Assembly (NCBI GenBank): GCA_001931905.2
Contig: MSJI02000794.1
Coordinates: 62,001-126,000 of the forward strand
Source of the DNA: Cladosporium sp. IMV 00045
Taxonomy: Eukaryota > Ascomycota > Dothideomycetes > Cladosporiales > Cladosporiaceae
Direction of reading: 5' to 3'
Length of the DNA: 64,000 nucleotides
Positions 1 to 11,444 of this stretch are shown here, in pieces. Each line of letters starts with the position of its first letter. The first letter of the stretch is position 1. Below the pieces are notes generated by a model. It ran no database searches. It was given only the letters and a program-made list of their open reading frames with translations, and was not told where the DNA came from. Both the position numbers and the translations under genes were made by a program.

Positions 1-608
1 CCTTTCTTGAATGTATAGTCCAGGCAAAGAAACCCAACCACCCAAAAGACGCCGATGATGATGAGGTGAAGTCGGATAAGAGCAACTCCGGCGTTTGAAC
101 GTCGAGCCGCGCGATCGATGCAGCAAGCAAGCAAAGAAATGCAACCAACGATGCCGATCCCGAAAATACGGAAGATATCCTGATTAGGTAGTGTCTCGAA
201 AGATTGATGGAAACAAAAAGCCCCTCAAGTCATGAGGCTCTCAAGGAAGATACTGAGAAGCATAAAACTGCAAAAGACGTTTCCCGGTGTCGGGGTTTGG
301 ACTCCACTGCAAGTGAACCCCCCACGTAATTTGGGGGCATTATTGGGGGTCACCAACGATGCGCCCGAATGGCGTGCTACCGAGACGGATGACGATCGTT
401 CAATCATCAATAATGTAATGTGAGAAGACAGCCAATGGCTCGTTCAATCGATACATGCTGTTCGTGAAAGTTCTTATTCCTCACATTCACTATCTGTTAT
501 TTTATATCTTTCAAAAAACAAAGCTGAGGTATTCGTGCGAAACGCAGTTCCTGACTAGTAAAATCTAACAATTACCCATTGATCCCCACCAGTTCAATTC
601 CCGGCACA
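1..608. other. Intergenic, homeolog A: upstream region of an off-window D-lactate dehydrogenase
   Basis: No gene is seen here. The stretch aligns with 13440-14062, which in homeolog B lies upstream of the D-lactate dehydrogenase gene and downstream of the RING gene. The homeolog A dehydrogenase should therefore lie just left of the window, on the minus strand. It keeps a GC-rich inverted repeat around 313-353, described separately. Confidence 0.7.
313..353. promoter_or_regulatory. GC-rich inverted repeat upstream of D-lactate dehydrogenase, homeolog A
   Basis: A GTGA(A)CCCCC arm at about 313-323 faces a GGGGGTCAC arm at 345-353, with another G run between them. The counterpart in homeolog B is at 13767-13805 with perfect 9-base arms. 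Conservation of both arms while the flanks have drifted suggests a functional element, either a protein site or a hairpin. No binding factor is assigned. Confidence 0.35.
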
Positions 609-2859
609 TCACGCAGTCCGTCTGTTCGTAGTACTCATAAGCGTGATCTTCTTGCCCTTCTTGCCTTTCTTCCCCTTCCCTCCACCGCCGCCACCTACTC
701 CAGCAGTAGAAGCGTTCCCATTCGCACTCCCATCCGCACCATCCGCACCATTCTCCAAACTCATCTGAGCAGTGCGTGCCATCAACTCCTCTTCTTCACG
801 TAGCAAATCCTTCTCCCAGCCCTGCAGCCAGCCGTCGCCGCCTCCGAATTCAGAATCGTGCGGCAGACTGGCGTAGTCGGCATCTGCTTGCGCCACGGCA
901 GCTGTGCCCCAGACGGTGCGCTGCGCGTTCGGAGACGTACCCGGTGAGGCGAGGGAAGCGAAATTCGAGCTCGTACGATGAGGGAAGGGTGGCGAGGTGC
1001 CTGGCTCGCTGTCGGTGGCGAGACCTGGTAGGGTTGGTAGGCTGTCTGCGGAGAAAAGGTCGTTCGGAATGGAGGGGCGTTTGTTGCGGCGGATGGCGGC
1101 GATTTCCTTCTCGGATGCCTTCTCGATTCGGACGCGGTCCTTCTCTTCTCGCGCTTCTTTGTCGTGGTGTCGTTTTCTGCGACGCTCGATCGGGACGGCG
1201 AATTCTTTGAGAACCTCGGGACTGACGGTATCCGTCCAGTCGCACTCGAGGAAGGCCACTTCGCAGCCGTACGGGAGGTGGCCGAGGTATTTGACCCTCT
1301 TGCGCAGCTCGTCGTCGACTACGTGGCCGCTGCTTACGCGCTCAACGCGTGGCAGGATAGATGAAGGGAAGTTCTTGTAGGAGCCAAAAGCCGACTTCAA
1401 GATGCGGATATCAAGTGGCGATAGATAGTAATGTTGGAGTCCGTGGTAGAACAGATATTCGTGCGGCTGCGGTTTCTCGTACTGGCGTTGTCGCATCTCT
1501 GCGATGGTGCGTGGCACGTAATTAGTGTCCGGTTGGGTTTCAGTCGTGGCGTCCGCTTCTTGATTTGACTCGGTTCCGCTGAATTGTGGCACGCTTTGTG
1601 CTTGCTTCGAAAGGTACATGTCCGGCACGCCCTCGTCACTTTGGTTGAATTCAATTGGAGGCCGATCCGACTTTGGCTCGGGCTTCTTGGGTTGCTCTGG
1701 TGGATTTCCGATTCCTCGGATCTTCTCTTTGGCATCGATGACCATGCGCTTAGCTCGGCCGGTCCACTCGGCGTCCTCGCCAAACATCAGCTCGTCTTCT
1801 TTCTCGAGCAACTCGATCGCCTCCAGGGCTTCGTCGTATTGCTGGTTCATGTAATCTTCGCTTCCTTTCATGAGATGTGCGTAGTCCATGACTTCAGTCG
1901 CGAGATGCCACGGAATGTGTTCCCCTTTCGGCACCACTTCGCCGCTCTCCCGAGGCATAGCTAGTGTGCTACCAGGCTTCCGAGTCACCAGTCGGAGGAC
2001 GACATCGCCGCCTTCACGGGGTGCATCGCCCTCTTGGCCTTCGTAGAACCGTGCAGGACGCGTCTCGGAAACGTAAATGCGATCCCAGCAGATGGGGCAT
2101 TTCTGCCACCTCGCTCGCTTCTCAGCTGGCGCTTCTGCGTCTTCGGAATGCATGTAGCGAATCAAACACGGCGCACAGAAGATGTGGCCGCACTTTGCCA
2201 TCCTCGGAGCTGTGGGTTCACCCAAACAAATCGGACAAGATGCCGACTGCGACTTGGAAGATGCAATGACTTGAAGAACGTTGTTCCAGTCAAGATGAAC
2301 GTCCGCATCCCCCGACTGTGCCTGGTAGTCTCCGCGCGGGTCGACAATGAAGCGATAATTCGCGTGAATGTACCTTTTCGCCCATGTCAGTATGCCATCA
2401 AGGTGTGTCTCCGTCTCGTCGTGATGTTACATACCTCGCCTTGTCTACCGCATGATATCCACTGCCCAAGCCCCAAGTCGTGTTCCTCCTCTCTCCTCTC
2501 CTGCCGCCATGGCGAAACTGATGCTGGTGAGTCTGCGGGCGTGGCGGAAGGGCAAAGTTCATCAAGTGCGTAATGCTCTGCTGCCCGCGGCGACCATTTG
2601 GATTCTGCATACTAGCTAGCTCAGCCTCTGCATCCTCATCCACCAGTCGGTAGGCAGCCTTGCTCTTCGCCTTGTGTTTCGGTTTCGCGGCCTGGGTGTT
2701 TCGCGGGGCGGCGTTGCGGGTGGAGGAGTTGGTGCGGGCGCCACCCGATGTGTTGGAGAAGAAAGCCTGGGTTGTGGAGACGGTGGGAGCTGGTGATGAG
2801 ACGCTTGGTGGCTGCTTCGAGTTGGAGGCGGTCTTAAGAGCAGGCGGCTGGGAAGACAT
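609..2859 (-). CDS. RNF10/Mag2-like RING finger protein, homeolog A
   Basis: Exons are complement(609-2373, 2435-2859), with a 61-bp GT-AG intron, giving 729 aa. The N-terminal ~140 residues are Ser/Thr/Pro-rich and basic. Just after the splice comes an NYRFIVDPRGDY segment typical of RNF10/Mag2 proteins, then a C3HC4 RING at about residues 180-240 (CPICLGEP, CGHIFCAPC, KCPICWDRI). A long charged region follows and the C-terminus is Gly/Lys-rich. The family are presumed E3 ubiquitin ligases; RNF10 and Mag2 act on stalled ribosomes. The start at 2859 is chosen because in homeolog B the ORF cannot extend further upstream. It is divergent from the fructosamine-kinase-like gene. Family call is strong; the biological role is inferred from the family. 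Confidence 0.88.
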
Positions 2860-3509
2860 TGCCGTCGTGAGGGGCGAGTTCGCGGATTGAATGCCTAGGG
2901 AGAGACCGTATCGGCCAGACGCTGCGGATGCAGGTGCCGAAAGTTGACGAAGCCTAGCGAGGGCGGATTTGGATGTGTTTGTTGGTGTTACGAGGGTGTT
3001 ACGAGGGTTTTGATGGTGATGGAGCTCCACAAGGGAGTCTGATGGGAGAGAAGCAGAAGAGATGGAGGGTGGTGGTATGTGATAGAATGACTACATCGAT
3101 TGGGGGAGGGGCATGCTTTCGGCAAGCTTCCGCGCTGTGATCGATTGCAAAGGGACCTGGACAAAGGCAGAAAAACACGTGCAGCTGTGCCGGTTTGCCA
3201 CTCGACCATTACTCACTTGGAAAGTAAGACATCCGACTTACATGGTGCTTGTTCTTGTGATATTATTCTACTCTATACAGAGTGCAGTCGTGTTACTCCC
3301 ATCATCAGAGGGAGAAGTACAGCCAGGTGGGTGGCAACATGAAGCATCATCATCCCATCTCCAGCGCAACGTCATAGCACGATGCTGTTCTGTGAAGTGG
3401 TTGAGTACAGATCTTTTTCGTTTCTTCGCCTTTGTTGTTTACATTACAAACTTCCTCTCTCTTTATGATCAGTTCTACGATCAAACGAGCAATTCGACCA
3501 TTCTCCAGC
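2860..3509. promoter_or_regulatory. Divergent promoter region, RING gene / fructosamine kinase, homeolog A
   Basis: About 650 bp lie between two divergently transcribed genes. It contains no credible ORF. The half near the RING gene is well conserved with 16320-16970, and the centre (about 3225-3310) has drifted more. No specific factor site is assigned. Confidence 0.5.
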
Positions 3510-4851
3510 ATGCCTTCACAAATTGACAGCGCCGTGGCGTCCGTCCTCCAGATCGATCCCAGCAATGCAACAATGGCTGGCACAGGTGGAGGTGGATGTT
3601 CCTCAGCGACGTCTTCAAAAATCAAAGCAACTCTTCCTGATGGATCTGAGAAGTAAGTGGTCCCTCTCCTCGTTTAAAATACGTCGATTAGCCATGCAAG
3701 GCGGCTTTTGCTACAAACGTCTTGTTTTCGTCGGCAAATATACATGTACAGATCACTCAACGCGAGTGAAACGCCAATGCGAGCGACACCACAATGTCAA
3801 CGACGACAATGATATCAGAAAACCCTTCCTGCTTTCAATCAAACTCGCCTGCAACATTGTAACGACAAATCTACGAAACACCCGCTCATACAACCCACAG
3901 GAACTTCTTCATCAAAATCGGCCCCAATGCAACCATGTTCGAAGGCGAACACGCCTCCCTGCGCGCCCTACACAACGCCGTCCCAACAATCTGCCCTCAA
4001 TCCTACGGCCACGGGCAACTGGCCTCCTCACCCTCCTCCTCCTTCCTGGTAACCGACTTCCTGGAAATCACATCGGGCCGACGAGGCAAAGCATCCGGCG
4101 CCTCGCTGGCGCAGAAACTGGGCAAGCTGCACACCACACCCGCGCCCGTGCCTTCAGGACACGGCAAGCCCATGTTCGGCTTCCCCGCGGCGACGTGCTG
4201 CGGCGACATGCAGCAGCCGAACGATTACAAGGCCAGCTGGGCGGAGTTTTACGCGGAGAATCGGCTGAGGTTTATTGAGAGGGCGTCGAGGAAGTCGAAT
4301 GGGAAGGATGGGGAGCTGACTACGTTGGTGGAGAGGTTGTGCGAGGAGGTCGTGCCGAGACTGATTGGCGATGGGCATCTCAATGGTGGGAAGGGAGTGA
4401 TGCCTGTTGTGGTGCATGGCGATCTTTGGAGCGGGAATGCTTCGATTGGGAAGTTGCCGGGCATGAAGGAGGCGGAGGAGGTGACGTATGATAGCAGTGC
4501 TTGCTATGCGCATTCGGAGTATGAGCTTGGGGATATGAAGATGTGAGTTCCTTGCTGGTTGGGGTGGGACAACTTTTTGGTGGGACAACTTTTGCGTGGA
4601 ATCTGATGGCTGACGAATGTTTTTCTTTTCGCAGGTTTGGTGGCTTTGGTCCTGATTTCTTGGAGGAGTATCACAGCATTTGCCCCAAGACGGAGCCGGT
4701 GGAGGAGTATGATGACCGTGTCATGTTGTATGAGCTCTATCATCATCTGAATCACTATGCCATGTTTGGTGGCATGTACCGGTCTGGCGCTGTTAGTATG
4801 ATCAAGACATTGCTGAAGAAGTATGGTGGACAGGGAAAGACAGAGCTATGA
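3510..4851 (+). CDS. Fructosamine-3-kinase-like protein (ketosamine kinase family), homeolog A
   Basis: Exons 3510-3652, 3901-4542 and 4635-4851 give 333 aa. Intron 1 is unusually long for this window (248 bp). The protein has the small-kinase fold signature of FN3K/APH enzymes: an NFFIKIG lysine strand near residue 50, a catalytic HGDLWSGN loop near residue 220, and a HSEYELGDMKMFGGF segment corresponding to the metal-binding/FGGF region. The family phosphorylates ketosamine adducts on glycated proteins, leading to deglycation. An in-frame ATG at 3465 would add 15 residues. I prefer 3510 because changes between homeologs downstream of it are mostly synonymous, while the 15 upstream codons carry three replacements. 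It is followed by the FAD oxidoreductase on the same strand. Confidence 0.87.
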
Positions 4852-5659
4852 TGTGACGATTTCACATAAGAATGTACAATACCTTGACAATAATTCCAAC
4901 ATTCGTGTCATCAGTCATATTCTCAATGGATATTTACTCTCAATGGACATTTGCATGTCGAAACTCTTGCCCATGTTTACAGTCAGGTCACTCAATCCCT
5001 CAGTCGTCACAAATGCAGGGTCACAGGTACAGGCGGATTGCGTGCTCGTCTAGTCGATGGCAACATTCGCTCTTCGCCCCATATTTGGTCTGTGAGTCTC
5101 CCAGTAGCGCAAAGCTGTCACTCTTGATCCCTATCTATCTTCATCGCATTTTTCTTTGAGTCGGTGCCAAAAAATAAGGTAGTCATCGATTATTCATTCA
5201 TCATGCCATTCCTCTCTCACTGCTCGGACCAGCCTTCGCTGACTTCGGCCGGCCGCTCCGACCTCGGCTTGTCGTCTTCAACATCTTTCACAGTCGCCAT
5301 CTCACCACCAAGTCAAGAACATTCATCTGCCCAGCTCCCCAGATAACCACGCCATCTACCCAGCATACTTAGACACACCTATCCTGGGCCATCTGCGACC
5401 TTATCGGACCTCCCCTGGGCCCTCTGCATTCGGCATTCCACGCACACTTTTCTTCGCTACGGCTACTACCGGCCCACCTGATTAAACCGCCATCCCAGAC
5501 AACCCATTGTGATACTCCTACCACCGGCGTAGATCATCACTGCATATTCGCGCAGAGCTCTGCGTGTGTCTGCCCGCCACTCCACACGAGCCTTGCGCGT
5601 CCTGCGTGTCCAAGGTTAATCTCCCACGCTTGCCCGGCCTCTGCTATCGTTGGCCATCC
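4852..5659. other. Intergenic, fructosamine kinase to FAD oxidoreductase, homeolog A
   Basis: About 800 bp between two plus-strand genes, holding the 3' end of the kinase and the promoter/5' UTR of the oxidoreductase. The right half is pyrimidine- and CCA-rich, as in fungal leaders. It is well conserved with 18267-19050. No gene or RNA is recognised. Confidence 0.5.
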
Positions 5660-6578
5660 ATGTTCGCCTCTGCCTCACGCACCGCCGCTGCCAAACGCAC
5701 TAGCGCCGCGACAATGCAACCTGCCTCGCGGCAGCAGCGATTGCTGCTGTCAACAGCTCGTCTCTCATGCGGGGGCGTGGTGGGCCGCAGCTATGTACGA
5801 GCTGCAACTCTGCAATCGGCAAGGCAACCGACGCGATCATTGTCGACCGCCAATGTCTGGTCAAAAGGTCATGCTTCGCAGTCACGAGCCCTTGCTGTCA
5901 GCAGAACTCCTTCTTGGATTGCGAAGTCTGGGGTTGACTCTCTTCGCCTTGCATCGACATCGACCATGGGCAAGCCCACCGAATCTTACGCTGCTGTTGT
6001 CGTTGGAGGCGGACCAGCTGGTATCACTGTGGTTGGCAATCTTCTGGAGCAAAAGGTCGAACCAATCCTCTGGGTTGACAACGCTTTCAATGGTGGACGT
6101 ATCAACAGAGCCTACAGAGAAGTGCCTTCCAACACCAAAGTCGCCCTCTTCGTCGAGTACGCCACGGCAGTTGCGCCATTCAGAAAGATCGTCAGCAACA
6201 CCCCCTCTCGCTCACGATGGGAAGAGCCCAGCGAGAGTGACGGCGTAGCAGTCAACGGCAAAACCGACAAACTCCAAGCCCTGCGCAGCCTGGAACAGAA
6301 CAAGAGCTGCCAGCTCAGCCACGCAGCCGACATGCTCCTCATGCTTACCGAAGGCCTCTCCAAAACCCCCGGCGTAATCCCTCAAAAATCCCAAGTCACC
6401 GACGCCACGCTCGACGAGTCCTCCAAAACCTGGACCGTCAACCTAACCAGCACCATCCCCTCCGACCCCTCCACCCTCTCCGTCTCCACCCCCCGCTTCG
6501 TAATGTGCACCGGCTCCTCACCCAACAATTCACCCCTCCCGGTTGACATCCCCAGCCTCCACGTCCTCGACCTCGACT
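5660..6578 (+). CDS. FAD-dependent pyridine-nucleotide oxidoreductase, N-terminal part, cut by gap (homeolog A)
   Basis: The first ~306 residues of a probable two-Rossmann flavoprotein. The N-terminal ~100 residues are Arg/Ser/Ala-rich with few acids, like a mitochondrial presequence. The FAD-binding VVVGGGPAGI motif is near residue 112. The frame is open to the N run at 6579. The missing C-terminal half is at 51127-51963, whose first 199 bases repeat the last 199 bases here exactly. A second ATG at 5966 (MGKP), just before the FAD fold, is an alternative start that would remove the presequence-like part. Substrate is unknown; the fold predicts NAD(P)H-linked redox chemistry. Confidence 0.8.
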
Positions 6579-6598
6579 NNNNNNNNNNNNNNNNNNNN
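6579..6598. other. Assembly gap 1 (20 N)
   Basis: A run of exactly 20 N. The left side ends inside the FAD oxidoreductase gene. The right side starts in A-rich low-complexity sequence followed by an unrelated minus-strand gene. The gene continues instead at 51127, so this join looks incorrect. Confidence 0.95.
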
Positions 6599-6737
6599 AA
6601 AAAAAAAGAAAAAAAAACAAGAGACAAGGCGGAAAAAAACTAGGAAAGAGAAAGGGGGTATATGTATATGTATGTATGCTTCCAGAAACGAAGAAAAGCG
6701 GACACACCAAGATTCGCAGTATCGCGAACCCATTGCA

Positions 6738-8657
6738 TCAATCCAACCGACTGTCCACCCTCCCCCTTGAACCCGGCGGGACGAAACCGTCCTGTAACGC
6801 CATCCCATTGCCGTTTCCTACCCCGTTCTCCATCGCAAGACCCTTCCCGTCCACACCACCACCACCAGGACAAGTATGTCCCTCCCACGCCACACCCGGC
6901 AGTCTCCCACCGAGGACCACCCCCGTCTCGACCTCCAAGCGTCTCAGAAACACCCTATCCTCCACCTCCCACCTCCTGCTCAACGCGCCCCTCTTCCCCC
7001 TCACCAACGCCTCCACAACCCCCCAACCCCTCTCCAAGCCCTCCCTCTCGCCCTCCTGCGCCCTGACCAAACCCCCAACCTCGCGTTCCTGCCTCGCCAC
7101 CCTTCCCTTCATGCGCCTCCCCTGCTCCCCCCTCAGCACTCTGATCGCGCCCTCATGCCTCGACGCCATGCCCTCTCTCGCGCGTCGAGTCTTCTCCAGC
7201 TCGCGCAGATCCTGCTCCGTCACGGTCCTCCCGTGCGGCGTTCCGCAGCCAAGCGTGCCCGCGCAGTAGGCCTCCATGTGCTTCAGGGCGGTGGCGACGT
7301 CGCGGTCTTCGCGCGCGTGGGTGGCGCGCAGGTCCGCTTCGGCGGAGACTTGTTTGTCTTCGGCTTCGGAGAGGGAGAGGGCGTGCGTTTCTTGCAGGGA
7401 GGTGAGGGCGGCGGAGTGGGCGGTGCGCAGGGCGGTGAGGGCGTGGGCGCGGTGGGTTGTTAGGGTGGTGGTGACGCGCGCGGACCAGAGGAGGAAGCGG
7501 TCGCGTTGGGATTCTTGCGTGGTGCGGTGGGAGAGGAAGCCGGGGAGGGGGAGGATTGTCTCGAGGTCGTGGGGTTGGGGCGGGAGGGAGAGGTGGGAGG
7601 AGGCTTGGCTGGGTGGTTGGTTCTGGTGGTCAGGATGGTGGTTGGTTGCCGCTTCGCTGCGGGTAGATATGCTCCTCGAAGCCGCTTCGTCCCACTGCTC
7701 GAGTTTGTCAAGGAGGGCGTTCTGCTCCTGCCGCGTCATCATTTGCTCGACGAGTCGCCCTGGTATGGGAGTGCCGCAGCAGCTCGGGACGGATCCTAGC
7801 GGGCCCTGGGTGCCGGCGATGATGGTGTTTCGGAGGGCCTGCGTGCACAGTCTGTGGCCGCAGGGTAGTTTGTGAACGGCCCTCCTTTGACTGAAAGCAT
7901 TTTGCGGGCAATGCGGGCAAACATCCAGAGGGAGAGAAGTGCTGGAGCCGGATCTGCTGAGTTTCAGCATGCTCAGCCCTCGCAGCTTGCGGAAATGTCT
8001 TTTCGGAGAGGCATCTGGAGGGGAAGACAGGGCCAGAGACAGCGAGGATTGAGATGGCGTGGTGGGTGGCGTGAATGATAGTGAGTCCCGACGCTCGCTC
8101 AGCGAGCCGCGCGAGAGGAAGGAGTCGTAGTCGCGGAAAGACAGGGAAGCTCTGGGTTTGCCTCGAAGGTGCGGAGGATCTCTGGACAGGTCGGAGAAAT
8201 TGCTAGTCAAACCGGTGGAGCGGGAGGCTCTCGATCCTATTGATTCGGACCTTCGCACGGGGTATTGTGACGAGGCGACGGTGTTGGTTGAGGCGGCTTT
8301 TGCGGCAGAGGTGCCGGTGTCCTTCTCCCTGTCCTTTGACAAGCTCAACGCTTCGGCGTGCAGTCCCAGCTCTTGCGCCAACCCGCTCAACCTCTCAATC
8401 ATCGCATCTTCCGTGTCGCTCTCCTCAAGCTCCAAGACATCTCTCACAAAGGACGATTCGAATTCGGCAAGAGGTAGCTGGCGCTCCTCGGTGCTGCTCG
8501 AGAGCATGCTCTTCGGTAGGGGGAGTTTGGGCGGCGGGTTCGTCAAGCCATGTATCGTCGAGCGTAGGCGAGCGGAGACGTCATCAAAGTCGGTGCCGAG
8601 GGTGGAGGTTGCGGTGGTGTTGTCGATGATGGTGGGTAGGATGACCAGATCCAGCAT
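6738..8657 (-). CDS. RING-like zinc-binding protein with C-terminal coiled coil, 639 aa
   Basis: Single exon. Residues ~1-240 are acidic and Ser-rich with low-complexity stretches. A cysteine/histidine cluster near residues 245-305 (CPHC, LPCGHRLC, SCCGTPI) resembles an IBR/RING-type half domain. After it come a Gln/Pro-rich linker and a long helical Ala/Arg/Glu-rich segment (about 395-580) that looks like a coiled coil. I know similar architecture only as uncharacterised fungal RING/IBR-domain proteins; a ubiquitin-related role is a guess. The 139 bp between the stop and the gap is A-rich and T-poor on the plus strand and may include the 3' UTR. No second copy is in the window. Confidence 0.75.
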   Translation of the reverse strand: MLDLVILPTIIDNTTATSTLGTDFDDVSARLRSTIHGLTNPPPKLPLPKSMLSSSTEERQLPLAEFESSFVRDVLELEESDTEDAMIERLSGLAQELGLHAEALSLSKDREKDTGTSAAKAASTNTVASSQYPVRRSESIGSRASRSTGLTSNFSDLSRDPPHLRGKPRASLSFRDYDSFLSRGSLSERRDSLSFTPPTTPSQSSLSLALSSPPDASPKRHFRKLRGLSMLKLSRSGSSTSLPLDVCPHCPQNAFSQRRAVHKLPCGHRLCTQALRNTIIAGTQGPLGSVPSCCGTPIPGRLVEQMMTRQEQNALLDKLEQWDEAASRSISTRSEAATNHHPDHQNQPPSQASSHLSLPPQPHDLETILPLPGFLSHRTTQESQRDRFLLWSARVTTTLTTHRAHALTALRTAHSAALTSLQETHALSLSEAEDKQVSAEADLRATHAREDRDVATALKHMEAYCAGTLGCGTPHGRTVTEQDLRELEKTRRAREGMASRHEGAIRVLRGEQGRRMKGRVARQEREVGGLVRAQEGEREGLERGWGVVEALVRGKRGALSRRWEVEDRVFLRRLEVETGVVLGGRLPGVAWEGHTCPGGGGVDGKGLAMENGVGNGNGMALQDGFVPPGSRGRVDSRLD

Positions 8658-8870
8658 CGAAGTATCGGTGTGATCAGGGATCGCCGGTGTTGTCGGTGTT
8701 GCACGCGCGATTCACGGCAGGCTGTTGCGAAACAACTGGCGCGCAATGGTCGTTGGAGGTGAGAGCAGGGATTAGGCACGGGATGGGGAGGGATGTGAGT
8801 CGAGAGCACGGCGGCAGCACGACCAGCAGTACCTGAGGATCGTAGCAAGTGGCAGCACGCAAGGCGAGCA

Positions 8871-8900
8871 AGCAAAGCAAAGCAAAGCAAAGCAAGCAAG
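8871..8900. repeat. (CAAAG)n-type microsatellite
   Basis: Short imperfect tandem AGCAA/AGCAAA units, upstream of the RING-like gene on its 5' side. Confidence 0.8.
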
Positions 8901-9937
8901 TAATAGACGGAATATGCACGGCGATGCAAGTCAAGTACTTGGGCACGCGGGTGAGGCACCCAATTAAGTGAGTGATTTGTAACAGGTACTTACACTTGCC
9001 ACGTCCTACCTGGCTGGACCTACGGACATAGTAGCAATATCATGGACGGACTCACAGAATATGATAGTGCGTAGGTGGTGGAGGAGTGTGGGCATGACGC
9101 CTGCCGTTGGACAGAAGACCCGCTTGGAATAGCGGGCAGGATGGTATTGCCCTGTGGTCGAATGGCAGGAGCCGAGAATCAAAGTCAAAATCATATCACT
9201 TCGCCCCATGTGGGTGGGAGTGGTATGAATGGACAAGGCAATTGCTCCGAGCGGGTTGAGATACACGATATGCAGGTGGATGATGTAAGGGACTGATTTG
9301 GGAAGTGTGAATGTGATATGGCAGACATACATGATACATGAGTTTGATGAACAAACGGCTTTGCCATGAATGAAGGTGAGGTGATGGAGCAAGAAACATC
9401 AATCAATTCGATACTGCCAGATAACTCTATACCAGGCACATGTAAAGTAAGGCACTCCCTCCCAGCTCTACCAAGTCCAACTCTAACGTTACCGCGCATA
9501 TACTTCATCACTTGCGGCATCTTCCGCGTCTGGATCAGGCAATCCTCCGCCGCGGCTCTCGCTTAGCCCGACTAGCTGCATGTCTAATCGCCGTGCTTGA
9601 CGCATACAAAGAAATCCATATCATCCTCCCAGTGCGCCCCCTCTCCCCCTCCTTCCCCCAAGCGCTCCAGACGCCCGACTACCGATGCGCCTCGCGATCA
9701 TGATCAGTGATCAATCATCCTTGGCGCGATTGTTTTGACTTTGTGGTGTGTGGAATCCTTTGGAGGAGGATTATTGTCTTTTGACTCACCTTCAAGATCT
9801 CCTCAGACACATCGTATATCGCTCGTACATACCGAAACGAAACCTTCGTATTAATAACACCGACCCCATCTCTTGACTTAGCCATCTCTGAGACATTCTT
9901 CCTTCTGCTTGTCTTTGTCTTGTCTCGTCTTGCCCGT

Positions 9938-9964
9938 CTGCCCTGCCCTGCCCTGCCCTGCCCT
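9938..9964. repeat. (CCCTG)n microsatellite
   Basis: Four to five tandem CCCTG units in the gene-poor stretch. Confidence 0.85.
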
Positions 9965-11444
9965 TCACTTACAGCACAGCAACAGCCAGTACGAGATACG
10001 AGGGCCATCTCAGGCCTCAACTCCGGCGCTCCGCTTTCCCCGGGCGAGCAACCCAACCACCTCACTCTTGTCTGCCGCCGGCTTGGAATCCTTCCAACCG
10101 TCGGGGAAGCAAAGGCGTCGTGCTTCGTGTACTTCAATGCGAGACATTTCTTGCTTGAAACGCAGGCAATCCCATCACGGATCATCTTCTGAACGCTTCT
10201 TGTTTTGCAGACGCGCCGGACACAATCCGTCCAATTTACATGGAAGATACCTCCGTGTACGCTTCGACGTTATTTTTTCAAGCCCTCCAAAAATAGCAAC
10301 AAGTTTCAACGACCCATTTCTTCCCCGTTTCGTTTTATGTCTCTCGCTTGACTCCAACTACCATACCAGCCCAAGTCTCGAATTCTTTTCACAGTTGAAG
10401 ATCCGCCCGAAAACCTTCCTTGATCCCTCAATAACGCTTCCAAAGTTCAATGCCTAAGTTCAATGCCTTTATCGGCCCGACACTGCCGCCCGGTCATTCC
10501 TCACTCTACCGTTGTATGTGAATCCCTCCGAGCGTTTTCCTTAAGACAAGCTCGAAAAAGATCTATTTCTGTTCGGCCGGGGAGCGTTGCGAGTTACATT
10601 TTGCGGCTCCTCCTTCGCATCTATGAAACAAGACTTGACGGACACTAGACGTCGAATGGCCGTGATGGTCAGGGCTAGATGGTGTTTCCGATTTTACGGC
10701 TTTGCGTTGAGCTTTGCGAGGTGGGCTTTGTCTAACGAGCCTACGTGCACTTGGTTTGCAAGCGAGGAGTTGAATCTGTGGTTTTCTCTTCTTCCCGATG
10801 GGCTGACAGCCTAAGGGTGAGGGCAGGCGATGCCTTGAGGTCTCTTGATATTCGAAGTTTAGGGGTTATTTGGATGATGTGAGGGTTATATGTCCAGTGA
10901 GGTGGCGGGTCATGAGATTACGATTCGCCATCCATGTCATCATTCCGTCGAAATCGGCCTGACGGACGGACTCCATTGGTCGTTTCCCCATACGAGCTTG
11001 AACGATTTGCGTGTCTAAGCATGAAATTGTATATATCCATTGAAGGTGAATCTGTCGTGGCGAGCAGCTGCGCGACACACGGCCTAGGAACAAAAGGCAA
11101 TAGGGGCATCGTTGATCATATGCGTTGCGTTTCAATCATATCGTGAGATTTTGAATCATGACCCTTAAAGATCTAGCGTGCAGGCCAGGCAGTGCTGCGT
11201 TGTCCGTACGTGTAGGTTCAGTGAGGTCAAACTTTGCGTTGATCATGTTCCCTTCATTTCAGGGGAATTATAACAAGTATGTACATGTATCTACGGCGGT
11301 TTCTCACGCGGTGCGGGCATTTGTCGCGCGTGTTCGCAAACAACGAACCGTCTCACCTGCATCGGCGTGCGATGCACCTGGCTTCGTATATACTTCGCGT
11401 GGGGAGGTTCAAGCGGCGTCAAAAGCGATACTGTACAAGCTCTA

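Larger units (their letters stand above)
1..6578. repeat. Homeologous block 1, copy A (partner 13440-19994)
   Basis: Colinear over its whole length with 13440-19994: dehydrogenase upstream region, RING gene, fructosamine kinase, FAD oxidoreductase. Exons are nearly identical; introns and spacers carry indels. Confidence 0.92.
8658..11444. other. 2.8 kb region without a recognisable gene
   Basis: Both strands were read. Only short, unconserved frames are present, none with a known motif, clean splice structure or plausible composition. It holds a (CAAAG)n-like repeat at 8871-8900 and a (CCCTG)n run at 9938-9964. The right part is the 3' flank of the D-lactate dehydrogenase. An open frame of 156 codons on the minus strand (9715-10185) overlaps the repeat and is not supported. 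This is unusually long for intergenic DNA in the window and may hold a decayed gene or an ncRNA. Confidence 0.4.

Noticed and set aside
6543..6710. Reading frames crossing the N run
   Set aside because: Translation through N is meaningless; the two sides are not adjacent in the genome.
9100..9210. Possible tRNA
   Set aside because: No matching A and B boxes or acceptor stem could be found.
9715..10185. 156-codon minus-strand frame
   Set aside because: Runs through a CCCTG microsatellite, has no motif and no second copy to test conservation.
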